This document shows, piece after piece, positions 30,447-39,637 of a DNA stretch of 64,000 bases. Positions within the stretch are counted from its first letter, which is position 1. Each line of letters starts with the position of its first letter. The position numbers were made by a program, and so were the translations under genes. The stretch lies in the NCBI RefSeq assembly GCF_003060865.1, contig NZ_CP028919.1, positions 1-64,000 on the forward strand. Reading direction: 5' to 3'. This DNA comes from Gemmobacter aquarius. GTDB lineage: Bacteria > Pseudomonadota > Alphaproteobacteria > Rhodobacterales > Rhodobacteraceae. The notes beneath the pieces were generated by a model. It was not told the origin of the DNA and ran no database searches. It worked only from the letters and a program-made list of their open reading frames with translations.

Positions 30447-31381
30447 ACGCTGTGCCTTGCACAACCGGCCGGAACCCCGCGGTGACCTTTGCCATGTTCA
30501 CCTTTAATCAGGCGCCCTATGTGCGCGAGGCCGTGCTTGCGGCGCTTGGTCAGGATTGCGAGCCGATCGAGATCATCCTGTCGGACGACTGTTCGTCGGA
30601 CGATACGTTTGCGATCATGCAGGAAACTGTGGCGGCCTATCGCGGGCCGCATCGTGTCATGGTGCGGCAAGAGCGGCCCAATCGCGGATTGATCGGGCAT
30701 ATCAACGCGGTGCTCGGAATCGCGGGTGGTGAGTATATCGTGCTGGCCGCCGGAGACGACCTGTCGCGCACCGACCGTGTCGCGGTCCTGATGCAAGAGA
30801 TGGCGGCCAGACCGCTTCTTATCCATTCGGGCTTCGACTTCATGGATGAGGCAGGTCGGCCGCTGGCGATGAAAAAACCCTATGAGGCGTTGCTGACGGG
30901 CGATCTGATGACCATTGCGGCGGCACGTGCCCTGTATGTCGGGGCGACGGGGTGCTGGCACCGCGATCTTTTCGAGAAATACGGGCTGATCGAGGCGGCA
31001 GGAGCTTACGAAGACCTTGTCATGGGCTATCGGGCCGCACTTGCTGGCCGTGTCGCCTATGTCAACCGATCCTTGGTGCGCTATCGGATCGGCACCGGCA
31101 TAACCACGCGACCCGAGGACGCACGGGCAAAGGTCTTGCGGACCTGCCGCGCGACAATCGCGTCGTTCGAGCAGCGGCTTGCCGATACGCGGAGGTTTTT
31201 TCCCGCGCGGGGGGATCTTATCGCGCGGATCGAGAAGGAACGGCTGCGCGAAGAGGCGGTGATTGCGTGGTATAGCGACCGACCGGCTTTTCTGCGCCGT
31301 TACGCATGGCGGGTCTCGGTGCAGACCTATTTCGTCGGCGCAGCTCTTGCCCGGATGCGCCAGCGGTTTGCTGCGGATTGA
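30443..31381 (+). CDS. glycosyltransferase family 2 (312 aa)
   Basis: GT-A fold glycosyltransferase. The N-terminal FAMFTFNQAPYVREAV and IEIILSDDCSSDDTF match the GT2 nucleotide-binding strand-loop. The DXD-equivalent is AAGDD in VLAAGDDLSRTDR, and the acceptor-side ED is in AYEDLVMGYRAALAG. The start ATG at 30443 overlaps the flippase stop. The frame stays open far upstream of this ATG, but that extension is only a shadow of the flippase gene. No membrane segments. Probably transfers one sugar of the repeat unit. Confidence 0.83.
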   Translation: MNAVPCTTGRNPAVTFAMFTFNQAPYVREAVLAALGQDCEPIEIILSDDCSSDDTFAIMQETVAAYRGPHRVMVRQERPNRGLIGHINAVLGIAGGEYIVLAAGDDLSRTDRVAVLMQEMAARPLLIHSGFDFMDEAGRPLAMKKPYEALLTGDLMTIAAARALYVGATGCWHRDLFEKYGLIEAAGAYEDLVMGYRAALAGRVAYVNRSLVRYRIGTGITTRPEDARAKVLRTCRATIASFEQRLADTRRFFPARGDLIARIEKERLREEAVIAWYSDRPAFLRRYAWRVSVQTYFVGAALARMRQRFAAD

Positions 31382-31385
31382 CCGC

Positions 31386-32357
31386 TTAGGCCGCGCCGCC
31401 GCGCTGTGCCAGATAGGCCAGCCGCTTCATGTCCTGCCGCGTGCGGGTGATGCCCGACAGGATGAAGCCCGAGAAGATTGCGATCATTCCGCCCAGACCG
31501 AGCGTTCCGCTGGCGATCAGGGTGGGCAGGCGGGGGACGACGCCGCTGGACTGGAATTCCGCGAGGACGGGCAGAAACATCAGGAGAGCCATCAGGATAG
31601 CCGTTGCGCCCGCGCCGCCGAAGACCGCGACCGGCCGTTCGAGCACCAAGAGGCGGAGCATGGTTGCGAGCACGCGCATTCCATCGGGAAGGGTGCGCAG
31701 CTTGCTGGCCGATTGCGCGCTTCTTTCGCGGTAGGGCACGTCGATTTCGGTGAAGGGTGCGCCGATCTGGAACATGTGCAAGGTCAACTCGGTCTCTATC
31801 TCGAAACCGGCCGAGCCGAGGGGACAGCTTTTGACGAAGCGCCGCGACATGACGCGGTAGCCCGACATCATGTCGCGCAGACGTCGCCCGAACAGGCGGG
31901 CTGCAAATCCTGTCAGGACGAGGTTTCCGAAACGATGGCCGGGCCGGTACGCGGCAGAGGAACTGTGCTGCCGCGCGCCGATCACCACGTCGAGCCGTTC
32001 GGTGAGCATGCGGTCGATCATGTCGGTTGCGGCGGCGGGGTCATAGGTCGCGTCGCCGTCTGCCATGACGTAGATGTCGGCGTCGACATCGCGAAACATG
32101 CGGCAGACGACATGGCCTTTGCCGCGCCGCGGTTCGTAATGCACCGTGGCACCAGCGGCCCGCGCGACCTCGGCGGTGTTGTCGGTCGAGGCGTTGTCGA
32201 AGACATGGATTTCTGCTGCCGGAAGGTGTTTGCGGAACCCCGCCACCACCTGCGCGATTTCAGCCGCTTCGTTCAGGCAGGGCAGGATCACGGCGACACG
32301 CAACGCGTGGTCGCTGTCGGGAACTGTCCGGATCACCTGGGGATGTACTGCATTCAT
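31386..32357 (-). CDS. GT2 polyprenyl-phosphate-type glycosyltransferase with C-terminal membrane helices
   Basis: A DPM1/GtrB-like GT2 enzyme of 323 residues. The catalytic domain begins AVILPCLNEAAEIAQVV. It has the donor loop VFDNASTDNT, the metal site VMADGDATYD and the RMMSGYRVMSRRF-like acceptor region (here DMMSGYRVMSRRF). The last about 90 residues contain two hydrophobic helices. Such enzymes charge undecaprenyl phosphate with a sugar, which a GT-C enzyme can then use; the GT-C-like gene starts right next to it on the other strand. The ATG at 32357 is preferred; a TTG at 32375 would add six residues. It ends 4 bp from the convergent GT2. Confidence 0.85.
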   Translation of the reverse strand: MNAVHPQVIRTVPDSDHALRVAVILPCLNEAAEIAQVVAGFRKHLPAAEIHVFDNASTDNTAEVARAAGATVHYEPRRGKGHVVCRMFRDVDADIYVMADGDATYDPAAATDMIDRMLTERLDVVIGARQHSSSAAYRPGHRFGNLVLTGFAARLFGRRLRDMMSGYRVMSRRFVKSCPLGSAGFEIETELTLHMFQIGAPFTEIDVPYRERSAQSASKLRTLPDGMRVLATMLRLLVLERPVAVFGGAGATAILMALLMFLPVLAEFQSSGVVPRLPTLIASGTLGLGGMIAIFSGFILSGITRTRQDMKRLAYLAQRGGAA

Positions 32358-32498
32358 TTCGCCGAAACCTGACAAACCTGTAATTTATTCACTTCTTCCA
32401 TCGAATTAGGCCTGTGACAAGCGAAACGCGTGTCGCTAAACCTTGCAAAAGGGCGGCGGTGCCGGGGATTTTGGCATCTTCGCGGATTTCGCAAAGGT

Positions 32499-34283
32499 AT
32501 GTCTGTTTTGGTCAAAGGGCGGGTCGACGGGAATCTTCCGGTTTTTACGCCTGCGGCGGCAATCGACCCTCAATTGGTCGCGGCGCCGGGGACGATATGG
32601 GCAATCCGCGCCCTTGTCGCAGTTCTGGTTTTGGGGCCGGTTCTGGTGATATGGGCCAACGCGACCTTTGGCATTTCGCGGATGCTTTACCTGCTGGTCG
32701 ATTTTCCGGGACTGGCCGTATTCGCCTATGTTGCGGTTGGCGCGCTGGTCCTTGCGCGGGTTCCTGTCGTTCGCAGGGCGGCTGCGGGGTTTGCCCTTTC
32801 AGGCCCCGTCTGGCCGATCTGCCTTGGCACGCTGGCCGTATCGGTGATCGGTGTGCCGCTGGTCTATCACGGCTATGCGCTGTCGATGGACGAGTACATG
32901 ACGCGGTTTCAGGCGGCGATCTTCGGCTCGGGCCAGATCGCGGTGGTCCTGCCCGAGGAGTGGCGGCCCTTTGGCCGGGCGCTTTACGGTGGTTTCACCA
33001 GCTATGACGCGACGACCGGCATCCTGACAAGCAATTACCGGCCGGGGATGGCCGCCCTTTATGCGGCGTTCGACCTTGGCGGGATCGGGCCCTATACCTC
33101 GGCGGTGCTGAATGCCGTGGCGGTGGGTCTGGTCGCCCGTGTCGCACGGCAGTTATACCCGGGCGACAGCGCGGCGCCGGTTATAGCTGCTGTGCTTCTG
33201 GCGACGTCGCAACAGGCGCTTGCCGCCTCGCTGACGAGCTATGCGATGTCGGCGCATATGTGCTTCAACTTGCTGTGGCTGACGTTGTTTCTGAATGACC
33301 GGCTGTGGTCGCATGCGCTGGCGGCTTTGGTCGGGGTTGCGACCGCTTCGCTGCACCAGATCCATCCGCATCTGTTCTTTGCCGCACCGTTCCTGCTGAC
33401 GCTGTTGCGCCCGTTTCGCCCCGGTCTGGTGCTTCTTTACGGGTCGGTCTATCTGGCGGGTCACGCTGCGGTCTATGCGTGGGACTGGGTTGCCTTTGGC
33501 CGTTTCGTCGCCGAGGCTGCCCCGCCGACGTTGACAGCGCCGGTTCAGGCCGAAGCGGCGACGGCGGGTATCTTTTCGCGTGTCCTTGCCATGTTCCATC
33601 TGCCGAGCGTCGAGGCGCTGGCGACGGTCACGGCCAACGTCGCACGGATGTTCGGCTGGCAAAGTGCTGCGCTTGTTCCGCTTCTGGTCTTTGCGGCGCC
33701 GTCGATCCGGCGGAATCGCCGTTTGTGGATACTGGCGGCAAGCATTTTGCTGAGCCTGCTGCCCTATCCCTTTTTGATGCCGGATCAGGGGCATGGGTGG
33801 GGCTATCGCTACCTGCACGGCCTGCTCGGCATCCTTGTGCTGCTGGCGGTTCCGGGGTGGCGGGCGCTGGGGGCCGACAGGGGCTATGCCAGAACTGCGG
33901 TGCTGTGCCTGTTGGTTTTCACGCCGATGGTGATGATCCCGTTTCGGGGCATCCAGATCGAGCGTTTCGTCGGACCCTATGCGAGTGCCAGCGAAATGCT
34001 TTCGGCAAGCAAGGCCGAGGTGGTGTTGACCGACAGTACACGCGTTACGATCGGCAGTGACATTCCGCGCAATTCACCGGTCGGGCTGCGTGCGCCCGTG
34101 GCGCTGGACGATGCCTATCTGACTGTCGCGCAGATCGAAAAGCTATGTGCCCGTTACAGTGTCGACGCCCCGAAGCCCGAGGCGTTCGAGGCGTTGGGGC
34201 TATTCCTCAACCCCGGGGTATGGCCTGAGCGGGCCGAGTGGTATGCCGGGCGCAACAGGGTTCTGGACGGGTGCCGCAAGTGA
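32499..34283 (+). CDS. multi-pass membrane glycosyltransferase, GT-C (PMT/ArnT-like)
   Basis: About 594 residues with at least ten hydrophobic segments. The first large loop after the initial helices has SMDEYMTRFQ, the DE motif typical of GT-C enzymes that use polyprenyl-phosphate sugars. A later TASLHQIHPHLFF segment is His-rich. The C-terminal about 100 residues are a soluble periplasmic tail. It could accept the lipid-linked sugar made by the divergent GtrB-like enzyme. The start is uncertain: the ATG at 32499 is chosen; a GTG at 32430 would add 23 basic residues. The stop overlaps the next start as GTGA. Confidence 0.7.
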   Translation: MSVLVKGRVDGNLPVFTPAAAIDPQLVAAPGTIWAIRALVAVLVLGPVLVIWANATFGISRMLYLLVDFPGLAVFAYVAVGALVLARVPVVRRAAAGFALSGPVWPICLGTLAVSVIGVPLVYHGYALSMDEYMTRFQAAIFGSGQIAVVLPEEWRPFGRALYGGFTSYDATTGILTSNYRPGMAALYAAFDLGGIGPYTSAVLNAVAVGLVARVARQLYPGDSAAPVIAAVLLATSQQALAASLTSYAMSAHMCFNLLWLTLFLNDRLWSHALAALVGVATASLHQIHPHLFFAAPFLLTLLRPFRPGLVLLYGSVYLAGHAAVYAWDWVAFGRFVAEAAPPTLTAPVQAEAATAGIFSRVLAMFHLPSVEALATVTANVARMFGWQSAALVPLLVFAAPSIRRNRRLWILAASILLSLLPYPFLMPDQGHGWGYRYLHGLLGILVLLAVPGWRALGADRGYARTAVLCLLVFTPMVMIPFRGIQIERFVGPYASASEMLSASKAEVVLTDSTRVTIGSDIPRNSPVGLRAPVALDDAYLTVAQIEKLCARYSVDAPKPEAFEALGLFLNPGVWPERAEWYAGRNRVLDGCRK

Positions 34284-35488
34284 CCGCGCCGCAGCCAAGT
34301 GTCGGGATCGTGGCGGATTTCCTGTTTCAGGGCGGGGCAGAAACGGTCATCGACCTTGTGGCTGAAACCTACCCCAAGGCGCAGATTTACGCGCAGGTGC
34401 ATGATGCATCCGCGATGCGGCATTATCCGCATATCGAAACGGCCAAGGCGCAGGGACGGCTGACGCTGGGATTTGCGGACTGGCTGTTGGCGACGCGCCC
34501 TTTCCGCTGGGCTGCGCGCCGTGGTGTCGGCCTTTATCACTACTACTGGCTCTATTTTCTGACGGCCGTCTTCGAGAAGACGGCGGCGCATGATGCGGTG
34601 ATCGTTTCCTGCGCGGCGCAGTCGAAGCTGGTGCGTCTGCCGGCATCGGCGGCGGTGGTGGTCTATTTCCACACGCCGACCCGCTGGCTGTACAAGGGAC
34701 TGACGACCGAAGCCGACCTTGCCGCGATCCCTGCGCCGCTGCGCCTGATCATGCGGGGCATCGCCCCGATTTTGCGGGCGCTCGACCGGTTGGGGATGCG
34801 GCGTTTGCGCGGGCATGATCCGCTGTGGCTGTGCAACAGCAGCTATATCAGGGACAAGCTGACCGAAATATACGGCATCGAGGCGACCGTGCTTTACCCA
34901 CCCGTCGATACCTTGCGCTTTACGCCGTCGAAAAGGGCGCCCGAGGATTTCTTTCTTTACCATGGCAGGATCACCCTGCAAAAGCGCGTCGATCTGGCGA
35001 TTGACGCCTGTCTGTTGGCCCGCAAAAGGCTGGTCATATCGGGGCAGGCTGTCAGTCAGGAAATCCGGCAGCATCTGACCGACCGCGTTTTGCGTGCCGA
35101 GGCCGCCGATCCAAGTTTGCGGGGTCTGGTGACCTTTCTCGGGCGGACCGATGATGCAACGCTTGACCGGCTGATGGCGACATGCACGGCGCTGGTGTTT
35201 CCGCCGCGCGAAGATTTCGGGATCACCCCGATCGAGGCCATGGCGGCAGGGTGCCCGGTCATCGCCTATCGCGCGGGCGGGGCACTGGACTATTTGTCGC
35301 CCGGCGTGAACGGAGCATTCTTCGCCGAGCAGACGCCGCAATCGCTATCGGTTGCGATTGCCGGGTTCGATGTCACCCGCTACGACCCTGCCGCAGTTGC
35401 GGCATCTGTCAGCCATCTGTCGCGCGATGCGTTCCAAAGCAAGCTGACCACTTTGGTAGCACGCCAATTGGCCAAAGGGCAGCCATGA
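34280..35488 (+). CDS. glycosyltransferase family 4 (402 aa)
   Basis: GT-B fold. The N-terminal VGIVADFLFQGGAETVIDLV is a GT4 acceptor-domain start. The C-terminal half has FLYHGRITLQKRVDLAIDA and the donor-binding FPPREDFGITPIEAMAAGCPVIAY, whose E-x7-E-like pattern contacts the nucleotide sugar. The start is the GTG at 34280 inside GTGA, coupled to the GT-C gene. The stop overlaps the following GT2 start (ATGA). Similar to WbaZ/mannosyltransferase-like enzymes of O-antigen clusters, but specificity cannot be read. Confidence 0.87.
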   Translation: MTAPQPSVGIVADFLFQGGAETVIDLVAETYPKAQIYAQVHDASAMRHYPHIETAKAQGRLTLGFADWLLATRPFRWAARRGVGLYHYYWLYFLTAVFEKTAAHDAVIVSCAAQSKLVRLPASAAVVVYFHTPTRWLYKGLTTEADLAAIPAPLRLIMRGIAPILRALDRLGMRRLRGHDPLWLCNSSYIRDKLTEIYGIEATVLYPPVDTLRFTPSKRAPEDFFLYHGRITLQKRVDLAIDACLLARKRLVISGQAVSQEIRQHLTDRVLRAEAADPSLRGLVTFLGRTDDATLDRLMATCTALVFPPREDFGITPIEAMAAGCPVIAYRAGGALDYLSPGVNGAFFAEQTPQSLSVAIAGFDVTRYDPAAVAASVSHLSRDAFQSKLTTLVARQLAKGQP

Positions 35489-36399
35489 CCCAGATCCATA
35501 TCCTGATGGGAATTCGCAACGGCGCGGCCTTTCTGGGCGAACAACTCGACAGTCTTGCCAGTCAGACGCATCGCGATTGGCGACTGACCTGTTCGGATGA
35601 CGGATCGACCGATGGGTCGCCCGACCTTGTGCGAGGGTTCGCAGAAACCACCGAACAGCGCGTCGAGGTCATCAAAGGTCCGCAACAGGGGTTCAGTGAG
35701 AACTTTCTATCGATGGTCCGCGCTTTGCCTGACGATACCGGCCCCGTCGCCTTTGCCGATCAGGATGATATCTGGCTGTCCGAAAAGCTGGAGCGCGCGC
35801 TTGCAAGCCTGCCTGTCGACGGGCCTGCACTCTATGGCGCGGCGACCTATATCTGGACGCCGGACCTGAACCGCGAAAAGCCGACCGCGCCGCTGCGGCG
35901 ACCGCCCTGCTTTGCCAATGCTCTGGTGGAGAATTACGCGACCGGCAATACGATGGTCTTGAACGCCCCGGCCGCGCTGCTTTTGCGGGATGTGTCGCGC
36001 AAGGTGGGGCCGCTTTATGCCCATGATTGGTGGGCATATGCCTATCTATCGGGCATCGGGGCGCGGCTGGTCTATGATCCGCGCCCTTGCCTGAAGTATC
36101 GCCAGCACCTGTCGAACGAAATCGGCGCGGGCGAGACGTTTCTGAAACGCCAGCGCCGCAATCTGGCTGTCGGGCAGGGGCTGTACCGCAAGAAAGTGGG
36201 GCAAAATCTGGTTGCCCTTGCGGCGATGGAGGATGACCTGACGTTGGAAAACAGGTCCATCCTTGGCAGTTTTGCCGCGGCGCGGGACAGCGTGAACCCG
36301 CTGCGCCGTTTGTTCGGCATCTGGCAGAGCGGCGTTTTCCGGCAGTCTTACAGCGACATGGCAGGTTTCCTTGCCGCAGGGGCACTGGGCAAGGTCTAG
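35485..36399 (+). CDS. glycosyltransferase family 2, rhamnosyltransferase-like (304 aa)
   Basis: GT2 enzyme starting MTQIHILMGIRNGAAFL, with the donor loop LTCSDDGSTDGSPD and the metal motif ADQDDIW. This DQDDIW variant is typical of the RfaB/RfbF-like rhamnosyl- and abequosyltransferase group. It has a Trp-rich AHDWWAYAY acceptor segment. It overlaps the GT4 gene by ATGA and closes the first polysaccharide cluster. Specificity is inference. Confidence 0.85.
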   Translation: MTQIHILMGIRNGAAFLGEQLDSLASQTHRDWRLTCSDDGSTDGSPDLVRGFAETTEQRVEVIKGPQQGFSENFLSMVRALPDDTGPVAFADQDDIWLSEKLERALASLPVDGPALYGAATYIWTPDLNREKPTAPLRRPPCFANALVENYATGNTMVLNAPAALLLRDVSRKVGPLYAHDWWAYAYLSGIGARLVYDPRPCLKYRQHLSNEIGAGETFLKRQRRNLAVGQGLYRKKVGQNLVALAAMEDDLTLENRSILGSFAAARDSVNPLRRLFGIWQSGVFRQSYSDMAGFLAAGALGKV

Positions 36400-36509
36400 G
36401 TGTCCGGGCTGCTGGGGCTTGCCTTGTTTCCCGACCGCCTTGGCGGGCGTTGCGGTCTGCGCCGCGGTGATCGCTAAGCTGTGAAGGAAAGGGCAGGGCA
36501 GGGGGTTGA

Positions 36510-36529
36510 ATAGTAAGCAGGCTTATTAT
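36510..36529. promoter_or_regulatory. 20-bp imperfect palindrome, putative MarR operator
   Basis: ATAGTAAGC-AG-GCTTATTAT: two 9-bp arms with one mismatch around an AG centre, ending 11 bp before the MarR start codon. MarR regulators usually bind 16-20 bp palindromes in their own promoter, so autoregulation of the marR-emrAB operon is plausible. No clear Shine-Dalgarno follows. Confidence 0.55.
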
Positions 36530-36540
36530 ATCTGCAGCTT

Positions 36541-37008
36541 ATGGAACACAGGATTGAAAACCTCGGCGCTCTTTTGAACGACGCTTCGCGCGCCGTACGC
36601 AGACGCTTTGAATATCTGACCGCCGAACACGGGCTGTCCGTCCCGCAATGGCGGCTGTTGCGCCACATCCTGATCAACGGGCCGTGCAACCAGACCATCC
36701 TTGCCGATCTTCTGGATGTCGAGCCGATCAGCGTATCGCGGATGATCGACCGGATGGAACAAGCGGGCTGGCTGAAGCGGGAGGCCCATCCCGATGACCG
36801 GCGTGCCCGCATCATCGTGCCGACTGACAAGGCGCGGCTTGTGGCACCCGAGGCCCGGGCCACGGCGGAAACCGTCTATGCCGAGGCGCTTTCGGGCCTG
36901 TCCGACAGCCAGCGCCATGCGCTGCAAACAGCCCTTCTGGCCATTGCCAGCAACCTATCCAAACCCGACACCGCCGCCCTGCGCCGCGAGAGTGAGACCG
37001 CCCAATGA
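36541..37008 (+). CDS. MarR-family transcriptional regulator
   Basis: A 155-residue winged-helix regulator. It has the MarR core: LSVPQWRLLRHIL, the recognition-helix segment LADLLDVEPISVSRMIDRMEQAGWLKRE, and the wing motif HPDDRRARIIVPT with the conserved DDRR. The C-terminal helices form the dimer interface. It precedes an EmrA/EmrB-type pump with an ATGA overlap, so it most likely represses its own efflux operon and is released by a small ligand (EmrR/MprA-like). A palindrome lies just upstream. Confidence 0.92.
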   Translation: MEHRIENLGALLNDASRAVRRRFEYLTAEHGLSVPQWRLLRHILINGPCNQTILADLLDVEPISVSRMIDRMEQAGWLKREAHPDDRRARIIVPTDKARLVAPEARATAETVYAEALSGLSDSQRHALQTALLAIASNLSKPDTAALRRESETAQ

Positions 37009-38111
37009 ACGCCCCCGCCAAAGACCTGACCACCGCCGCCGCACCTGCCGCCGCACCCGTGGCTTCGCCCGCCAAACCTTCGCGGATGAGGAAGACTGCG
37101 TTGATGCTTTCAGTCCCGCTTTTGCTTGCCGGAGGGGTCACTGCCTATTGGTTCAGCGGGGCAGGGACGGAATCGACCGAAAATGCCAATCTGCATCAGG
37201 CGCGCATCTCGGTTGCGCCGACTGTCGGGGGGCGGGTGGTCAGCGTGAACGTGACCGAACTGCAGCAGGTCAAGGCGGGCGACATCCTGTTTCAGGTCGA
37301 ACCGGAGCCATATAAGCTCGCCCTGGCACAGGCCGAAACCGCCGTGAATGGCGCAAGGCTTCAGGTCGAGCAGATGAAGGCGGCCTACAGCCAAGCCGTG
37401 GCACAGGTGAAGCTGGCGCAGGATGATGCCGCATATCTGAACCGTGAATACAACCGCCAGCAGGCGCTTGCCGCCAAGGGCGTTGCGACGCCGAGCGATG
37501 TGGATAGCGCGCGCCACCTTGCGCTTCAGGGCGAGGAAAAGGCCACACTTGCCGAGTTGAACGTAACCACCGCGCTTGCGGCTTTGGGCGGTGTTGCCGA
37601 CAGCCCGACCGACCGGCACCCTTCGGTCGCGGCGGCGCTGGTGGAGCTTGACCGCGCCAAATACAACCTTTCGGTCACGACGGTTACGGCTCCAGCCGAT
37701 GGCGTGGTCTATCAGGCAGCGTCGTTCCGCGAGGGTGCGATGCTGAGCCCCGGTCAATCGGTCTTTGCGCTGGTCGAGAATGGCGATGTCTGGGTTGACG
37801 CGAATTTCAAGGAAACGCAGTTATCCGACATTGCCGTGGGGCAACCTGCGGAAGTGACGTTCGACATGGCGCCCGGTCGGCATTTCAGCGGCACAGTCGA
37901 AGCGATCGGCGCGGGCACGGGGGCGGAATTTTCGCTGCTGCCTGCGCAGAATGCGACCGGCAACTGGGTCAAGGTGACACAGCGCGTGCCTGTCCGCATC
38001 CGGCTTGACGATCCGGCCGAGCTTGCCGGGCTGTCTTCGGGCCTTTCGGCGGAAGTCACCGTCGATACGTCGAACGGGCAAACCATGCTTTCGGCCCAAG
38101 CCGCAGAATAA
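37005..38111 (+). CDS. emrA: HlyD/EmrA-type membrane fusion protein
   Basis: A periplasmic adaptor of 368 residues linking the inner-membrane MFS pump to an outer-membrane channel. It has an N-terminal cytoplasmic segment rich in Ala and Pro and one transmembrane helix (TALMLSVPLLLAGGVTAYWF). Next come the first lipoyl half (RISVAPTVGGRVVSVNV), a coiled-coil hairpin (LAQAETAVNGARLQVEQM to about residue 190), the second lipoyl half (VTAPADGVVYQ) and the beta-barrel (VWVDANFKETQL). The NFKETQL motif is the EmrA hallmark. It overlaps marR (ATGA) and is 8 bp from emrB. Confidence 0.92.
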   Translation: MNAPAKDLTTAAAPAAAPVASPAKPSRMRKTALMLSVPLLLAGGVTAYWFSGAGTESTENANLHQARISVAPTVGGRVVSVNVTELQQVKAGDILFQVEPEPYKLALAQAETAVNGARLQVEQMKAAYSQAVAQVKLAQDDAAYLNREYNRQQALAAKGVATPSDVDSARHLALQGEEKATLAELNVTTALAALGGVADSPTDRHPSVAAALVELDRAKYNLSVTTVTAPADGVVYQAASFREGAMLSPGQSVFALVENGDVWVDANFKETQLSDIAVGQPAEVTFDMAPGRHFSGTVEAIGAGTGAEFSLLPAQNATGNWVKVTQRVPVRIRLDDPAELAGLSSGLSAEVTVDTSNGQTMLSAQAAE

Positions 38112-38119
38112 GAACCGCC

Positions 38120-39637
38120 ATGTCCGCTGCAGCCTTTGCCCAACCCGCCCCCTCGGTCCCCGAGGTCAAGCATCGTGGCCTGATCACCGTTGCCATCATG
38201 CTGGCGACGATCATGCAGGTCTTGGATACCACGATTGCCAACGTGGCACTGCCGTCGATGACGGGCGATCTGGGCGCCTCGCAGGATACGATCACATGGG
38301 TGCTGACATCCTATATCGTAGCCTCGGCCATCGTGACGCCCATGACGGGGTGGCTGGCCGACCGTCTGGGAAAGCGCGAGCTTTTCCTGATCTCGATCGT
38401 CGGTTTCGTCGCCACCTCGCTGGCCTGCGGGCTGGCGTGGAGCCTACCTTCGATGGTGGCATTTCGACTGATGCAGGGCGTGTTCGGCGCGGCCATCGTG
38501 CCGCTGAGCCAGACCTTCCTTCTGGACATCAACCCGCGTGAAAAGGCGGGGCAGGCGATGGCGATCTGGGGCGCGGGCATCATGGTCGGGCCGATCATCG
38601 GGCCGACCTTGGGCGGTTGGCTGACGGAAAGCTACAACTGGCGCTGGGTCTTTCTGGTCAACCTGCCTGTGGGAGCCTTGGCGCTTGCGGGATGCCTGAT
38701 CTATCTGCCCCGCGCGCCGCGCAAGCAGCGCAGCTTCGATCTGACGGGATTTGCGATGATCGCAATTGCAATCGGCGCGCTGCAGCTTTTGCTTGATCGC
38801 GGAGGCGAGGTGGACTGGTTCGCATCAGGCGAGATCTGGACCTATGCCGTTTTGTCGGCAACCGGTTTCTGGATGTTCGTGGTGCATATCCTGAACACCG
38901 ACAAACCGTTTCTGGAACCGGCGATGTTCAGGGACCGGAATTTTGCCACCGGTCTGGTCTTTATCTTTGTTGTCGGCATCATCCTGCTGGCCAGCCTTGC
39001 GCTGTTGCCGCCGATGCTGTCGCGCATCCTTGGCTATCCGGTCATCACCACCGGTATGGTCATGGCGCCGCGCGGGGTGGGGACGATGATTTCGATGCTG
39101 ATCGTCGGGCGTCTGGTGCGTAAGGTTGACCCGCGGATGCTGGTGATTGCGGGGCTGCTTTTGACCGCCTTGTCGCTTTACGAGATGACGGGCTTTACCC
39201 CGCAGATGGATTCGATTCCGATCATCCGCTCGGGGGTCGTGCAGGGGCTTGGGCTGGGACTGGTATTCGTGCCGCTTTCTACCGTGGCCTTTGCCACCAT
39301 CGAGCCGCGCTTTCGGGCGGATGCGACCAGTCTTTTCAGCCTTGTGCGGAACATCGGATCGAGTATCGGGATTTCCATCGTCACGCTGATGCTGACCCGC
39401 AACATCCAGATCAACCATACCGAGCTTTCGGCCGCGATCAGCCCCTACAACCCACTTTTGTGGCAGACCAGTCCTGCCGCCGTGCTTGGCGATCCGGCTG
39501 CACTGTCGCGGATGGACCAGATGGTGAACATGCAGGCATCGATGATCGGCTATGTCGACGATTTCTGGCTGATGATGTGCGTGACGCTTGCCGCAATCCC
39601 GCTTGCGCTGGTTCTGAAACGCCCTGCGACGCCCTAG
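38120..39637 (+). CDS. emrB: EmrB/QacA (DHA2) 14-TM multidrug efflux MFS transporter
   Basis: A proton-coupled drug exporter of 505 residues with 14 predicted transmembrane helices. Motif D1 appears as MQVLDTTIANVALPSM in TM1, motif A as GWLADRLGKRELF after TM2, and motif C as GPIIGPTLGGWLTE in TM5. It partners with the EmrA adaptor encoded just upstream. Its TAG stop shares the palindrome CTAG (39634-39637) with the stop of the convergent 134-residue gene. Confidence 0.94.
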   Translation: MSAAAFAQPAPSVPEVKHRGLITVAIMLATIMQVLDTTIANVALPSMTGDLGASQDTITWVLTSYIVASAIVTPMTGWLADRLGKRELFLISIVGFVATSLACGLAWSLPSMVAFRLMQGVFGAAIVPLSQTFLLDINPREKAGQAMAIWGAGIMVGPIIGPTLGGWLTESYNWRWVFLVNLPVGALALAGCLIYLPRAPRKQRSFDLTGFAMIAIAIGALQLLLDRGGEVDWFASGEIWTYAVLSATGFWMFVVHILNTDKPFLEPAMFRDRNFATGLVFIFVVGIILLASLALLPPMLSRILGYPVITTGMVMAPRGVGTMISMLIVGRLVRKVDPRMLVIAGLLLTALSLYEMTGFTPQMDSIPIIRSGVVQGLGLGLVFVPLSTVAFATIEPRFRADATSLFSLVRNIGSSIGISIVTLMLTRNIQINHTELSAAISPYNPLLWQTSPAAVLGDPAALSRMDQMVNMQASMIGYVDDFWLMMCVTLAAIPLALVLKRPATP

